Shown here: positions 6,947 through 13,970 of the stretch, piece by piece
How the letters are laid out: each line of letters begins with the position of its first letter
Position numbering within the stretch: position 1 is the first letter of the stretch
From: Acidilobaceae archaeon
GTDB taxonomy: Archaea > Thermoproteota > Thermoprotei_A > Sulfolobales > Acidilobaceae
Length of the DNA stretch: 42,310 bases
Direction: 5' to 3'
Assembly: GCA_025058835.1 (NCBI GenBank)
Contig: JANXEI010000001.1
Coordinates: forward strand, 1-42,310
Position numbers and translations under genes: made by a program
The notes under the pieces: model-generated
Database searches by the model: none
What the model was told of the DNA's origin: nothing
The model's input: the letters and a program-made list of their open reading frames with translations, nothing else

Positions 6947-8077
6947 ATGCGCGGGCTGATCTTGGCTGGGGTAGGCCTCCTGCTGATCTTGGCAGGCCTC
7001 TCTATAGCCGTAGCCGGCTGGTTCACGAAGTCCGTTCACCTAGTCCCGTGGGGGGTAATGCTGTCTGCCTACGTCTTCTTCTCCCTCATGACGGCAGGCT
7101 CGAGCATGATCAACAGCATATACACGCTCTTCGGCTACAAGGGGCCTGCTGGAGAGCTGCAGAACATAGTAAAGGCCGGCGTTTGGTTCTCGCTTGCCAG
7201 CGCCCTCCCTGCCTGGACCACTATACTCCTCGACCTAACTAAGCCCTTGAACTCCTACTGGCTCCTCCTCGGCTTCCAGCCCGCCTCCAGGATTGCCTGG
7301 ATGGCCCTCCTCTACGGCATCTATGCTACTGTGCTGATAGCAGAGCTGCTCTACGTGCTGAGGTACGAGCCGGCGAAGGAGGTGGTGAAGGGGCTAGCCG
7401 CGGTCAAGCTGGCCATTTCTCTAGCGCTGGTGATCGTCTCCCTCATGCTCTACCCCAACCTCGGCCAGGTCTTCGGCGTCATGACCTCTGTGCCGGGCTG
7501 GTTCGGGGCACACATGGGCCTCCTGTTCCTCATAGGCGCCTTCTATCTAGGGGCAGCGGGCCAGGCGCTGTTCCTCTACCCATACATCAAGCGCTACGGC
7601 AGCTTCTTTGCAGGCTTCTACGGCCGCATCATGATCATCTCCACTGCCCTCCTCACAGTAGCGATTGCCTGGATCTTCATAACTGCAAGCCACCTGCCCA
7701 TAGCCTGGGTCAACTACGAGAAGGTGCTCTTCTCAGCGCCCTTCTGGCTCATCCAGGTGCTGCTGGGCATAATGGGCGTGGCAGCGCTAGCTCTGCTAGC
7801 CCTGTCGCGCGGTTACCTGCAGGCCCTCCCCATAGCATCGATATTTGCTATAGTGGCAGCAGCGTACATGGCATACTACCTCATAGTCTCGCCGCAGCTA
7901 GTCCTCCCTGAGGTGCTGGAGGGGCTGACGAGGGTGGTAGACTACCACATAGCTGGTGACGAGCTGATGGTGGTCTTCGGCGCCACCCTCGTGGGCCTCG
8001 GCGCCTACTCTCTGGGCATGGGCATACTGCCGCTGGGCGCAGAGGAGAAGCCCAAGAGGCTCTTCATACTCAAGTAA
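6947..8077 (+). CDS. NrfD/PsrC-type membrane anchor subunit
   Basis: A 376-residue polytopic membrane protein with about ten hydrophobic segments, beginning with GLILAGVGLLLILAGLSIAV. Position and topology match the NrfD/PsrC family, which binds quinone in the membrane and passes electrons to the ferredoxin subunit. Charged residues lie mainly in loops. The C-terminus ends in a short basic tail. ATG at 6947 follows the previous stop by one base, completing an A-B-C operon. A T-rich stretch immediately after the gene marks the likely end of the transcript. Confidence 0.87.
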   Translation: MRGLILAGVGLLLILAGLSIAVAGWFTKSVHLVPWGVMLSAYVFFSLMTAGSSMINSIYTLFGYKGPAGELQNIVKAGVWFSLASALPAWTTILLDLTKPLNSYWLLLGFQPASRIAWMALLYGIYATVLIAELLYVLRYEPAKEVVKGLAAVKLAISLALVIVSLMLYPNLGQVFGVMTSVPGWFGAHMGLLFLIGAFYLGAAGQALFLYPYIKRYGSFFAGFYGRIMIISTALLTVAIAWIFITASHLPIAWVNYEKVLFSAPFWLIQVLLGIMGVAALALLALSRGYLQALPIASIFAIVAAAYMAYYLIVSPQLVLPEVLEGLTRVVDYHIAGDELMVVFGATLVGLGAYSLGMGILPLGAEEKPKRLFILK

Positions 8078-8103
8078 CTTTTTACTTCTAACTCCTTTTT
8101 CTA
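8078..8103 (+). terminator. Oligo-T terminator after the molybdoenzyme operon
   Basis: Directly after the stop codon come TTTTTACTTCT and then CCTTTTTCT, two T5 runs in a GC-rich genome. Archaeal RNA polymerase terminates at such runs without a hairpin. The same tract may also hold a weak promoter for the acylphosphatase gene. Confidence 0.5.
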
Positions 8104-8115
8104 CCCGATCCTCCC

Positions 8116-8391
8116 TTGAGGGCAAGAGTTAGGATCAGGGTTTACGGGCTGGTGCAGGGGGTAGGCTTCAGGGCTTGGGTTGCGAGGAAAGCAACGAGCA
8201 TGGGCATAGACGGCTACGTAAGGAACGAGGCTGACGGCACTGTGCTAGTGGAGGCAGAGGGGGAGAGGGAGGCCTTGGAGAGGCTGGTGGAGCAGTGCAG
8301 AAGGGGGCCGCCGGCAGCAAGGGTGGAGAGGGTGGAGGTTGAGTGGGGGGAGAGCATCGGGGAGTTCAGGGGGTTCGAGGTGAGATGGTAA
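8116..8391 (+). CDS. acyP: Acylphosphatase
   Basis: A 91-residue enzyme that hydrolyses acyl phosphates. The signature GLVQGVGFRAW holds catalytic R19, and GYVRNEADG holds N37, matching the Arg/Asn pair of the family. Length and the alpha/beta sandwich pattern are standard. TTG at 8116 is the only start giving the full first strand (VRIRVYG). It overlaps the next gene by 7 bases, so the two are coupled. The substrate in vivo is not known. Later in this window an ADP-forming acyl-CoA synthetase, which makes acyl phosphate as an enzyme-bound intermediate, is encoded, but no direct link is seen. Confidence 0.93.
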   Translation: MRARVRIRVYGLVQGVGFRAWVARKATSMGIDGYVRNEADGTVLVEAEGEREALERLVEQCRRGPPAARVERVEVEWGESIGEFRGFEVRW

Positions 8392-8606
8392 CGCTGGATA
8401 TGCGCGGGAAGAGGTGCCCAGAGCCCTTCGTGGAGATAGTGAGGGCCTTCATGGGCATGGGCTGGAAGGGGGAGGTGAAGGTGATCATGGACAGCAAAGA
8501 TTGCGCAGAGTTCGTCAAGAGCTATGGAGAGGACCTAGGGTTTCAGGTGAGCTATGAGGCAAAGGGGGACCACTTCGAGCTAACAGTGCGGAGGGGCGGG
8601 TCGTAG
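8385..8606 (+). CDS. TusA/SirA-like sulfur carrier protein
   Basis: A 73-residue protein with the TusA-type active-site motif RGKRCPEP, where C11 would carry persulfide sulfur. The fold pattern (beta-alpha-beta-alpha-beta) and length match the family, which relays sulfur between enzymes in tRNA thiolation, cofactor synthesis or dissimilatory sulfur metabolism. The ATG at 8385 lies inside the acylphosphatase gene, and GAGGTGAG just before it may serve as ribosome binding site. Its placement 300 bases after a sulfur-reductase-type operon suggests, but does not prove, a role in handling sulfane sulfur there. Confidence 0.85.
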   Translation: MVTLDMRGKRCPEPFVEIVRAFMGMGWKGEVKVIMDSKDCAEFVKSYGEDLGFQVSYEAKGDHFELTVRRGGS

Positions 8607-8678
8607 AGAGGGTTCCTCACCTCTCCGCAGTCAACGCCCCACTCATCCCCGCCCAGCTCCTCCTCTCTCTCGAAGGCT

Positions 8679-9503
8679 TTAACCTCTGAGCCACCCTCTC
8701 CGCCAACCTTCAAAGAGCAGGAAGCCCACGCCGTAGCAGAGGGAGGCCAGAGAGATGACTAGCACAAGCCCCTCCGTCCTGCTCATCATTATCTCTAGAG
8801 ACCTCAGGGAGGTGCTGAGGAGCTCCAGGAGCTGCTGCTCTGTGAGCTCTCCAGAGAGGGCCTGCGAGATCTCTGCCCTCAGCTCATCGAAGGGCCTGAA
8901 TATGCGGTACACCTCGAACGCGCCGTACCCATATATCATCCCGCCCAGCACGAAAAGGGAAGCCCCTACCCTGCTCCCCTCAGCGGGGTAGAGCAGGACG
9001 AGGAGCCCCCTCACGAGGGGGAGGGCGAGCGGCGCTCCGAAGAGGAAGGGGAGGGCCCAGGCGAGCTCCAGCCCCTCAATGGCTCTCTTGAGGTCCTCGA
9101 GCCCCTCTATGCGGCCCAAGAAGGGCCTTGCAGTATATGCTATGGCCAGGAGGACGAGGAGGGTGCTCAGGACCTCCGCGGCCCTGAAAGCGACCTTAAC
9201 CCTCCAAGGCCATCTAGCCATGACGACCTCCCAGTCCCTTGCCAGGAGGAGGCTCCCGGCTATCCATACAAGACTCACCAAGATTATGGTCGTCGAGTGG
9301 GAGTCAAGAAACGAGTAGAGGTTGTTCATGCCCTCGATCAGCGCCCTTTCTGCCCCCTCTACGGTGCCCTCAGCAAGGGACCTCTCCCTTGCCCTGCCTA
9401 GCTCCCGTGCTATGTAAGCAAACACTGCTACGTAATACACGAGCAGGAGGCCCGCTGAGAACTTGACCAGACCTCCTACTGCTCCTAGAATCAAGGCTTG
9501 CAC
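8679..9503 (-). CDS. Multi-pass membrane protein, unknown function
   Basis: A 274-residue protein I do not recognise. It has about six hydrophobic segments: near residues 5-30, 72-88, 110-127, 150-168, 182-203 and 248-265. Between the last two is a soluble helical region (FRPFDELRAEISQALSGELTEQQLLELLSTSLRSL) that could form an amphipathic or coiled-coil domain. The start is GTG at 9503 with a TATA element (TTTAAGCCC on the minus strand) about 20 bases upstream, so the mRNA is probably leaderless. It is divergent from the phosphatase gene and has no operon partner. No transporter signature is visible. Confidence 0.7.
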   Translation of the reverse strand: MQALILGAVGGLVKFSAGLLLVYYVAVFAYIARELGRARERSLAEGTVEGAERALIEGMNNLYSFLDSHSTTIILVSLVWIAGSLLLARDWEVVMARWPWRVKVAFRAAEVLSTLLVLLAIAYTARPFLGRIEGLEDLKRAIEGLELAWALPFLFGAPLALPLVRGLLVLLYPAEGSRVGASLFVLGGMIYGYGAFEVYRIFRPFDELRAEISQALSGELTEQQLLELLSTSLRSLEIMMSRTEGLVLVISLASLCYGVGFLLFEGWRRGWLRG

Positions 9504-9514
9504 CCAGGTAGCGA

Positions 9515-9535
9515 GTTAGGGCTTAAATGTATAGG
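9515..9535. promoter_or_regulatory. Divergent promoter between membrane protein and phosphatase genes
   Basis: GGGCTTAAATGTATAGG contains a TATA element usable in both directions: TTTAAGCCC for the minus-strand gene starting at 9503, and TTAAATGTATA for the plus-strand gene starting at 9566. Spacing suits a leaderless minus transcript and a short-leader plus transcript. Confidence 0.45.
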
Positions 9536-9565
9536 TATTGGCCTCTCCCCTAGCCCCGAGGACCC

Positions 9566-10258
9566 ATGGAGATAAAGCTGGTGGCAGTGGACGTGGACGG
9601 CACCATAACGGAGTCCTCCCGCGACCTCAAGCTGAGCCACGAGGGCATAGAGGCGGTGAGGAGCCTCACCTCTGCCTTCACGGTGGTGCTGGTAAGCGGC
9701 TCCAGCCTGCCCGTTGTTGCTAGCCTCACCTACTACCTGGGGACTAACGGCCCTATAGTGGCAGAGAACGGCTGCATAGTGCTGTACAAGGACCTGACGG
9801 AGGAGCACATCTGCAGGAGGAGGCCCCCGGAGGAGGCCCTGGAAGCTATAGAGAAGCTGGGCTTCAAGAGGGCTTGGCACAACAAGTACAGGCACTACGA
9901 CATCTCCTTCAAGCCGCCGAGGAACTTCAGCAGAGAGCTGCTGGAGAGGGCAAGAAAGGTGGCAGAGGAGCACGACCTCGCATTGATCTGGTCTGGCTTT
10001 GCCTTGCACGTGCAGGAGAAGGGGGGAGGGAAGGATAGGGGGGTAGAGGCAGTGCTCAGGAAGCTGGGGCTGGAGTGGGGGAACGTGGCGGCCGTAGGGG
10101 ATGGGGAGAACGACATACCGCTCCTCTCCAGGGCAGCCCTCTCTGCAGCCACAGCAGACAGCTCGGAGGAGGTGAAGAGGGCTGCAAAGCTCGTGCTGAG
10201 CAAGCCCGGCGGGAGGGGGCTCTGGGAGTTCGCGCAGATGCTCCTCCTGCCCTTATAA
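9566..10258 (+). CDS. Archaeal phosphoglycolate phosphatase, HAD superfamily
   Basis: A 230-residue HAD hydrolase of the Cof/archaeal phosphoglycolate phosphatase group. Motif I is DVDGTIT (residues 9-15) with the nucleophile and acid Asp pair; motif II is LVSGSS; motif IV is GDGENDIPLL. A C2-type cap fills the middle of the protein. It probably removes phosphate from 2-phosphoglycolate or a similar small sugar phosphate in the cytosol. ATG at 9566 is in the usual position six to eight residues before motif I. It ends 27 bases before csa3, so read-through into csa3 is possible although the functions are unrelated. Confidence 0.85.
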   Translation: MEIKLVAVDVDGTITESSRDLKLSHEGIEAVRSLTSAFTVVLVSGSSLPVVASLTYYLGTNGPIVAENGCIVLYKDLTEEHICRRRPPEEALEAIEKLGFKRAWHNKYRHYDISFKPPRNFSRELLERARKVAEEHDLALIWSGFALHVQEKGGGKDRGVEAVLRKLGLEWGNVAAVGDGENDIPLLSRAALSAATADSSEEVKRAAKLVLSKPGGRGLWEFAQMLLLPL

Positions 10259-10285
10259 GCCTAGGAGGGCCTCTCCTCTGGAGCA

Positions 10286-10924
10286 ATGAAGTGCCTGGTA
10301 GCAACGCTGGGGTTTGACGCGGACTTCGTGCTCAGGAGGCTCATGAAGGAGGAGCAGGGGAGGCTGGTGTGCCTAGCGCTCCACGTTGAAGAGCAGGCCT
10401 GGAGCAGGGTGGAGAGGGCCTTCGCGCTGGTGAAGTACTACTGCGAGACGAGGCGCATGGAGTGCGAGCTGCAGAAGATAGGCAAGGAGAACGTGCTGGG
10501 AGAGGTCCTGGAGGTCCTCGAGAGGGAGCTGAAGAGGTGCGATGTCCTCACCCTCTACCTCACCGGCGGGCCTAGGCTGCTCGTCGCCTCTGCCATCTTT
10601 TCCTCCCTCCTCCTACCTCCATGGGAGGGGGAGAGGGTGACGCTTGAGGTGGAGGGGGAGGGCTTTGAGGCGAGGCTAGAGGTTTCCATGAAGGCCTTCT
10701 CAGCGCTGCTTAGCATGGACGAGATAGAGAAAGCTATAGTTGCGGAGGCGCTGAAGGGGCCCGTTAGGCCCTCGGAGCTGCCAAAGAGGATAAAGATCGC
10801 TAAGTCCACAGCGTACAGGAAGGTGAAGGAGTTGGAGAAGATGAGGGTGCTCGTGAAGCGGGACGGAGCAGCGGTAGAGGAGTACTTCCTTTCTGAAGAC
10901 CTCAGGAGGGCAATAAGGGTCTGA
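10286..10924 (+). CDS. csa3: Csa3, CARF-domain CRISPR-associated transcription factor
   Basis: A 212-residue regulator. The N-terminal ~130 residues form a CARF (Rossmann-like) domain: VATLGFDADFVLRRL at the start and the ligand-loop motif LTGGPRLL near residue 95. This fold binds cyclic oligoadenylates in related proteins. The C-terminal ~70 residues form a winged helix (PSELPKRIKIAKSTAYRKVKEL), with a basic recognition helix. Csa3 proteins control adaptation genes, arrays or interference operons of type I-A systems. The gene lies 206 bases upstream of csa5 in the same direction, and the intervening DNA contains a tandem repeat just before the cas promoter that is a candidate binding site. 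Whether this copy activates or represses cannot be told. Confidence 0.9.
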   Translation: MKCLVATLGFDADFVLRRLMKEEQGRLVCLALHVEEQAWSRVERAFALVKYYCETRRMECELQKIGKENVLGEVLEVLERELKRCDVLTLYLTGGPRLLVASAIFSSLLLPPWEGERVTLEVEGEGFEARLEVSMKAFSALLSMDEIEKAIVAEALKGPVRPSELPKRIKIAKSTAYRKVKELEKMRVLVKRDGAAVEEYFLSEDLRRAIRV

Positions 10925-11060
10925 GGGGCCATGAGAGCAGTGCTCCGCTTTGTGCTCGCTCCCGTCCGAGATCTGTGGGGGGAGAACCAAAACGTAGACT
11001 GTGGTTTCAAACGCGAGACTAGAAGGGCAGGCGCCGGCAGAGGTATTTAAAATAGTGCCA

Positions 11061-11096
11061 ATGAAGATATATGAAGATATCAGATAAAATTTATAA
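11061..11096 (+). promoter_or_regulatory. Promoter and putative operator of the cas operon
   Basis: Two perfect tandem copies of ATGAAGATAT occupy 11061-11070 and 11071-11080, one helical turn apart. They also give an inverted pair GATAT/ATATC. Immediately downstream AAAATTTATAAGG (11086-11098) is a good BRE/TATA element, which predicts transcription from about 11115-11120, just before the ATG of csa5 at 11131. A repeat placed next to the TATA box suits a regulator that competes with or recruits TBP/TFB; Csa3 is the obvious candidate. The intergenic stretch 10925-11060 shows nothing else I can name. Confidence 0.6.
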
Positions 11097-11130
11097 GGCC
11101 TGCCTCCCGACCTATTAGGTGGTGTAGAGA

Positions 11131-11520
11131 ATGGGAAAAGAGTCCAAGATATATAACTCGCTCATTAGGGTCCTAGCCTTTCACGTAAGAAGAGGGAACT
11201 ATGCATATACCGACATCCTGTCGAATGCCCTAAACATCGATGCGATAGAGCGTGCGCTGTACGATGCTGTGAGGGACTACCATTCTCTGTGTGCTCGCGG
11301 GCTAGAGAAGGGAGCTATGGAGGAGTGCTGCCCCTCTGTTGAGGATGTCCAGTGGGCGCGGAAGGAAGTTGATGAGCTGTTCGAGATGTATGATGCGGGG
11401 CCGCATATGTATATAGAGTTCCTCAGATTGACAAGAGAGATCGCGATAAAAGCTATCACGGAGAGTCTTAAAGTGTGTAAGGGTAAGGAGGGTGGTGGCA
11501 GTGGTTCTCAAGCCCAGTGA
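11131..11520 (+). CDS. csa5: Csa5, small subunit of type I-A Cascade
   Basis: A 129-residue helical protein in the position and size of Csa5, the small subunit that lines the type I-A effector complex beside Cas7. Visible features are a basic N-terminal helix (SKIYNSLIRVLAFHVRRGNYAY) and a central acidic helix with a CC pair (EECCPSVEDVQWARKEVDEL). ATG at 11131 follows the promoter closely. The last 20 bases overlap cas7 if the latter starts at 11501. Sequence conservation in this family is low, so the call leans on operon position as well as pattern. Confidence 0.82.
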   Translation: MGKESKIYNSLIRVLAFHVRRGNYAYTDILSNALNIDAIERALYDAVRDYHSLCARGLEKGAMEECCPSVEDVQWARKEVDELFEMYDAGPHMYIEFLRLTREIAIKAITESLKVCKGKEGGGSGSQAQ

Positions 11521-13015
11521 CAGGGTAACCCTCTCCCTCTCTGCTCGCGTCCTCATTAATGCTGAAGCTCTGAACATGGCAGAGACCGTGGGCAACGTCA
11601 GCAGGCACAGAAAGGCACCAGTTGTTGTTCCAGATAAGCAAGGGCAAGGGTACTACCTTTTCTATGTGCCGGCAGTAAGCGGCGAGTCCATAGCTCACCA
11701 CTTCCAGAAGACATTCGTGTCTATAGCGAAGGCGAAGGGCCTCCAGGTGCCAAAGCTGGAGGAGCAGGGATACTTCCTTAAGTACGCGAGCGAAGAGGTG
11801 CTAAGGAACCATTATCCAGAGATAAAGACAGAGCTAGACAACAAGATGGCAGAGCTATACAATAAGAAGAAAGAGTTAGAGGAGAAGTTAAAAAAGAAGT
11901 TAGAGGAGAAGTTAAAGGCACAAGAGATAGACATAGAGGAGAAACAGGAAGATATCAAGGGGGCTGTCAAGGAGGCAATCAGGAAGGAAATCAATATGAT
12001 CATTTTAGAGGAGAAGAAAGACGATAAATATATCGAGGAGGTGATAGAGAAGGTTATCGAGAAGGCGAAGAAGGAGGCCAAAGAGGCTAAAAACAAGATC
12101 AGTATAGTAGAGTCGCAAAAGAAAGGCAGGAAGAGGGGGGGCGGTAAACCAAAAGGATTAGGTGAACTAGTCAAAGAGGCCATCCAAGAGGCTATCGAGG
12201 AGGCAGTCGAGAGGATCAGTATGTGCAAGATGGAGAGAGTGCTTGTAGGAAGGAATGCAGTAGCTGACGTAGCAGGTTTCTTCTTCACAGGAGAGGGAAT
12301 GCCGGGCCTAAAGAGAGTTTCCCGAATTCACTTCTCCTACCTAATCCCTGCTCTCGAGACCGTGGAGCAAGGAGTCGTTAATACCCAGTCTCAGATACAT
12401 GTAAGGTACAGTCCGCAGGCAAAGGAGGGAGAGCAAGCTCTCTTTTACGTGGAGGGATCAAGTGCCCTGTATACCCTCTCCGTAGTCTTTGTTGCGAGCG
12501 ACGTGGGCAAGCTAGAGTACTGCATAGACGAGAGTAGCTCCGAAACGCAAGGGGGGAGCAGCCAAGAAGAAGCAAAGAAAGAGGAGGAGAGGGAGAAGAT
12601 AGTAGACCAAAAAGAAGCAGAGAGGGAGGAGAATGAGAGGAAGAACAGAGTAGAGGCGGCCCTCGACGCTCTCCTTGTCCTCCTCGACAGCATGACGTTC
12701 GGGGCAAAGCGCGCCCGCTACCTGCCTCACTGGCAGTACGACAGCATAGTGGCAACAGTCTCTAAAGGGCCCGTAGACTTTGTGGTCTCGCCAGCCTCCA
12801 ACCCGCACTACATCCAAGAGACCGTGAATAGGGCTAAGAGTATCAAAGGAGTTTTCGAGAACATAAGCATCTTTGTTTATGCGAGGAACCCCGATAGCGT
12901 CAAGCATCTCCAGCAGGAGCCAGGCGTTACCGTCTATAACACGCCCACCGACGTGCTAGCAGCTGCGGCAAACAAAGTGCGCGAGCTAATGGGAATAGCT
13001 CCTCAGGTGCCCTGA
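11501..13015 (+). CDS. cas7: Cas7 (Csa2) backbone subunit with large charged insertions
   Basis: The Cascade backbone protein that binds crRNA. The N-terminal part (RVTLSLSARVLINAEALNMAE, then VPAVSGESIAHHFQ) and the later DVAGFFFTGEG, RVSRIHFSYLIPALE and VEGSSALYTLSVVF are typical of the Csa2/DevR family. The protein is about 504 residues against roughly 320 for usual Csa2. The excess lies in two inserts: residues ~109-238, a Lys/Glu-rich predicted coiled coil, and ~343-382, rich in E and K. Removing both leaves a normal-sized protein. I prefer GTG at 11501, nine bases after GGAGG (11487-11491); GTG at 11492 overlaps that site. A 24-base tandem repeat lies within the first insert. The core frame is intact, so the gene is probably functional. 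Confidence 0.9.
   Translation: MVLKPSDRVTLSLSARVLINAEALNMAETVGNVSRHRKAPVVVPDKQGQGYYLFYVPAVSGESIAHHFQKTFVSIAKAKGLQVPKLEEQGYFLKYASEEVLRNHYPEIKTELDNKMAELYNKKKELEEKLKKKLEEKLKAQEIDIEEKQEDIKGAVKEAIRKEINMIILEEKKDDKYIEEVIEKVIEKAKKEAKEAKNKISIVESQKKGRKRGGGKPKGLGELVKEAIQEAIEEAVERISMCKMERVLVGRNAVADVAGFFFTGEGMPGLKRVSRIHFSYLIPALETVEQGVVNTQSQIHVRYSPQAKEGEQALFYVEGSSALYTLSVVFVASDVGKLEYCIDESSSETQGGSSQEEAKKEEEREKIVDQKEAEREENERKNRVEAALDALLVLLDSMTFGAKRARYLPHWQYDSIVATVSKGPVDFVVSPASNPHYIQETVNRAKSIKGVFENISIFVYARNPDSVKHLQQEPGVTVYNTPTDVLAAAANKVRELMGIAPQVP
11874..11916 (+). repeat. 24-base-period tandem repeat within cas7
   Basis: AGTTAGAGGAGAAGTTAAA occurs at 11874-11892 and again at 11898-11916. The period is eight codons, so the reading frame is kept (KELEEKLKKKLEEKLKA). 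It lies inside the charged insertion and points to growth of that insert by local duplication. Confidence 0.8.
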
Positions 13016-13030
13016 AAGTAGGGTCGGGAA

Positions 13031-13951
13031 ATGAGGCTAGCCTCCCTTTTTTCTCGGGTTTCCCTTCATTGGGGCTTTGTGGTTAGGCTGCCGGGCGCTA
13101 CTGCAGCCCAGCCGGCCCTTCCCATTCCCCCTGTAACTACTGTCGTGGGGGCGTTCTCAGCCCCCCTCTTCAGGCTTCTCGGAGTGCCCTTCGGGAACCC
13201 CTCCATAATTAAGGGAGGCAGGGCGATATTGAGCGAGCACTTTGAGTGCTCCCTACGCTCTACCCTCGCCGCAGCCGCTGGCCTTTCGGGAGAGGGAGGG
13301 TTAGTGATGTACCAGGAGCTTACCAAGATAGCGACCTCTCCCTACAAGGGTGGGAAGGACTGGTGGGATAAGGTGAAGATGAAAATCGGCACTCCAGGCT
13401 TCTACAACAATTTCATACCGACTGCACAAGCAGTTCAGGCGGTGGGGGCTTCATATGGGCCTGGGACACGGCTAGATTTGGCATGGGTGCTCGACGTAGA
13501 TGAGTTAGCTGACTGTCTCGCGAAAAGGGGAGTGAAGGCCTCGAGGGCAGATGTAGAGGCTGCATTAGCGCTCGCGGCCCACGGCGTGAGCAGGCTGGGC
13601 TCGAAGGAGGGCATAGCATCTGTGATGGAAGGGAAGTATATAGATAAGATAGAGATTATATACAAGGGGAGCATTAAGACGCGCTTCTACGTGCCAGAGA
13701 GATGCGTGGAGCCCCTTAGCGAGGAGGTGGGCAAGGCTCAGCTCTGGGACACAAGCTACCAGCCGGCTACATACTATGCGCCAGGTGTTCTCTCGAAGAC
13801 TTTATGGGTATCGTCCTCCCCCCTCGAGTACAGGCTACTGGATGATATGGGCTGCGCGGCATATAAGCTAGTGAGCGAAAAAAGAATTGGAGAAAGCAAA
13901 AAAAGAATAATATTGGGAATAGTGGTGGGTGAGAAGCCAAGAGAGAAGTAA
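13031..13951 (+). CDS. cas5: Cas5 of type I-A Cascade
   Basis: A 306-residue RAMP protein that caps the 5' handle of the crRNA in Cascade. The N-terminus (SLHWGFVVRLPGATAAQPALPIPPVTTVVGAFSAPL) shows the family pattern of a first beta strand followed by a PP-T-GA helix start. ATG at 13031 lies 15 bases after the cas7 stop with GGGTCGGGAA upstream. Unlike its neighbours it has no long charged insertion, only a basic C-terminal tail (SEKRIGESKKRIILG). The next gene starts 19 bases after its end. Confidence 0.88.
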   Translation: MRLASLFSRVSLHWGFVVRLPGATAAQPALPIPPVTTVVGAFSAPLFRLLGVPFGNPSIIKGGRAILSEHFECSLRSTLAAAAGLSGEGGLVMYQELTKIATSPYKGGKDWWDKVKMKIGTPGFYNNFIPTAQAVQAVGASYGPGTRLDLAWVLDVDELADCLAKRGVKASRADVEAALALAAHGVSRLGSKEGIASVMEGKYIDKIEIIYKGSIKTRFYVPERCVEPLSEEVGKAQLWDTSYQPATYYAPGVLSKTLWVSSSPLEYRLLDDMGCAAYKLVSEKRIGESKKRIILGIVVGEKPREK

Positions 13952-13970
13952 AGGGTGAGGAGGCACGAGC

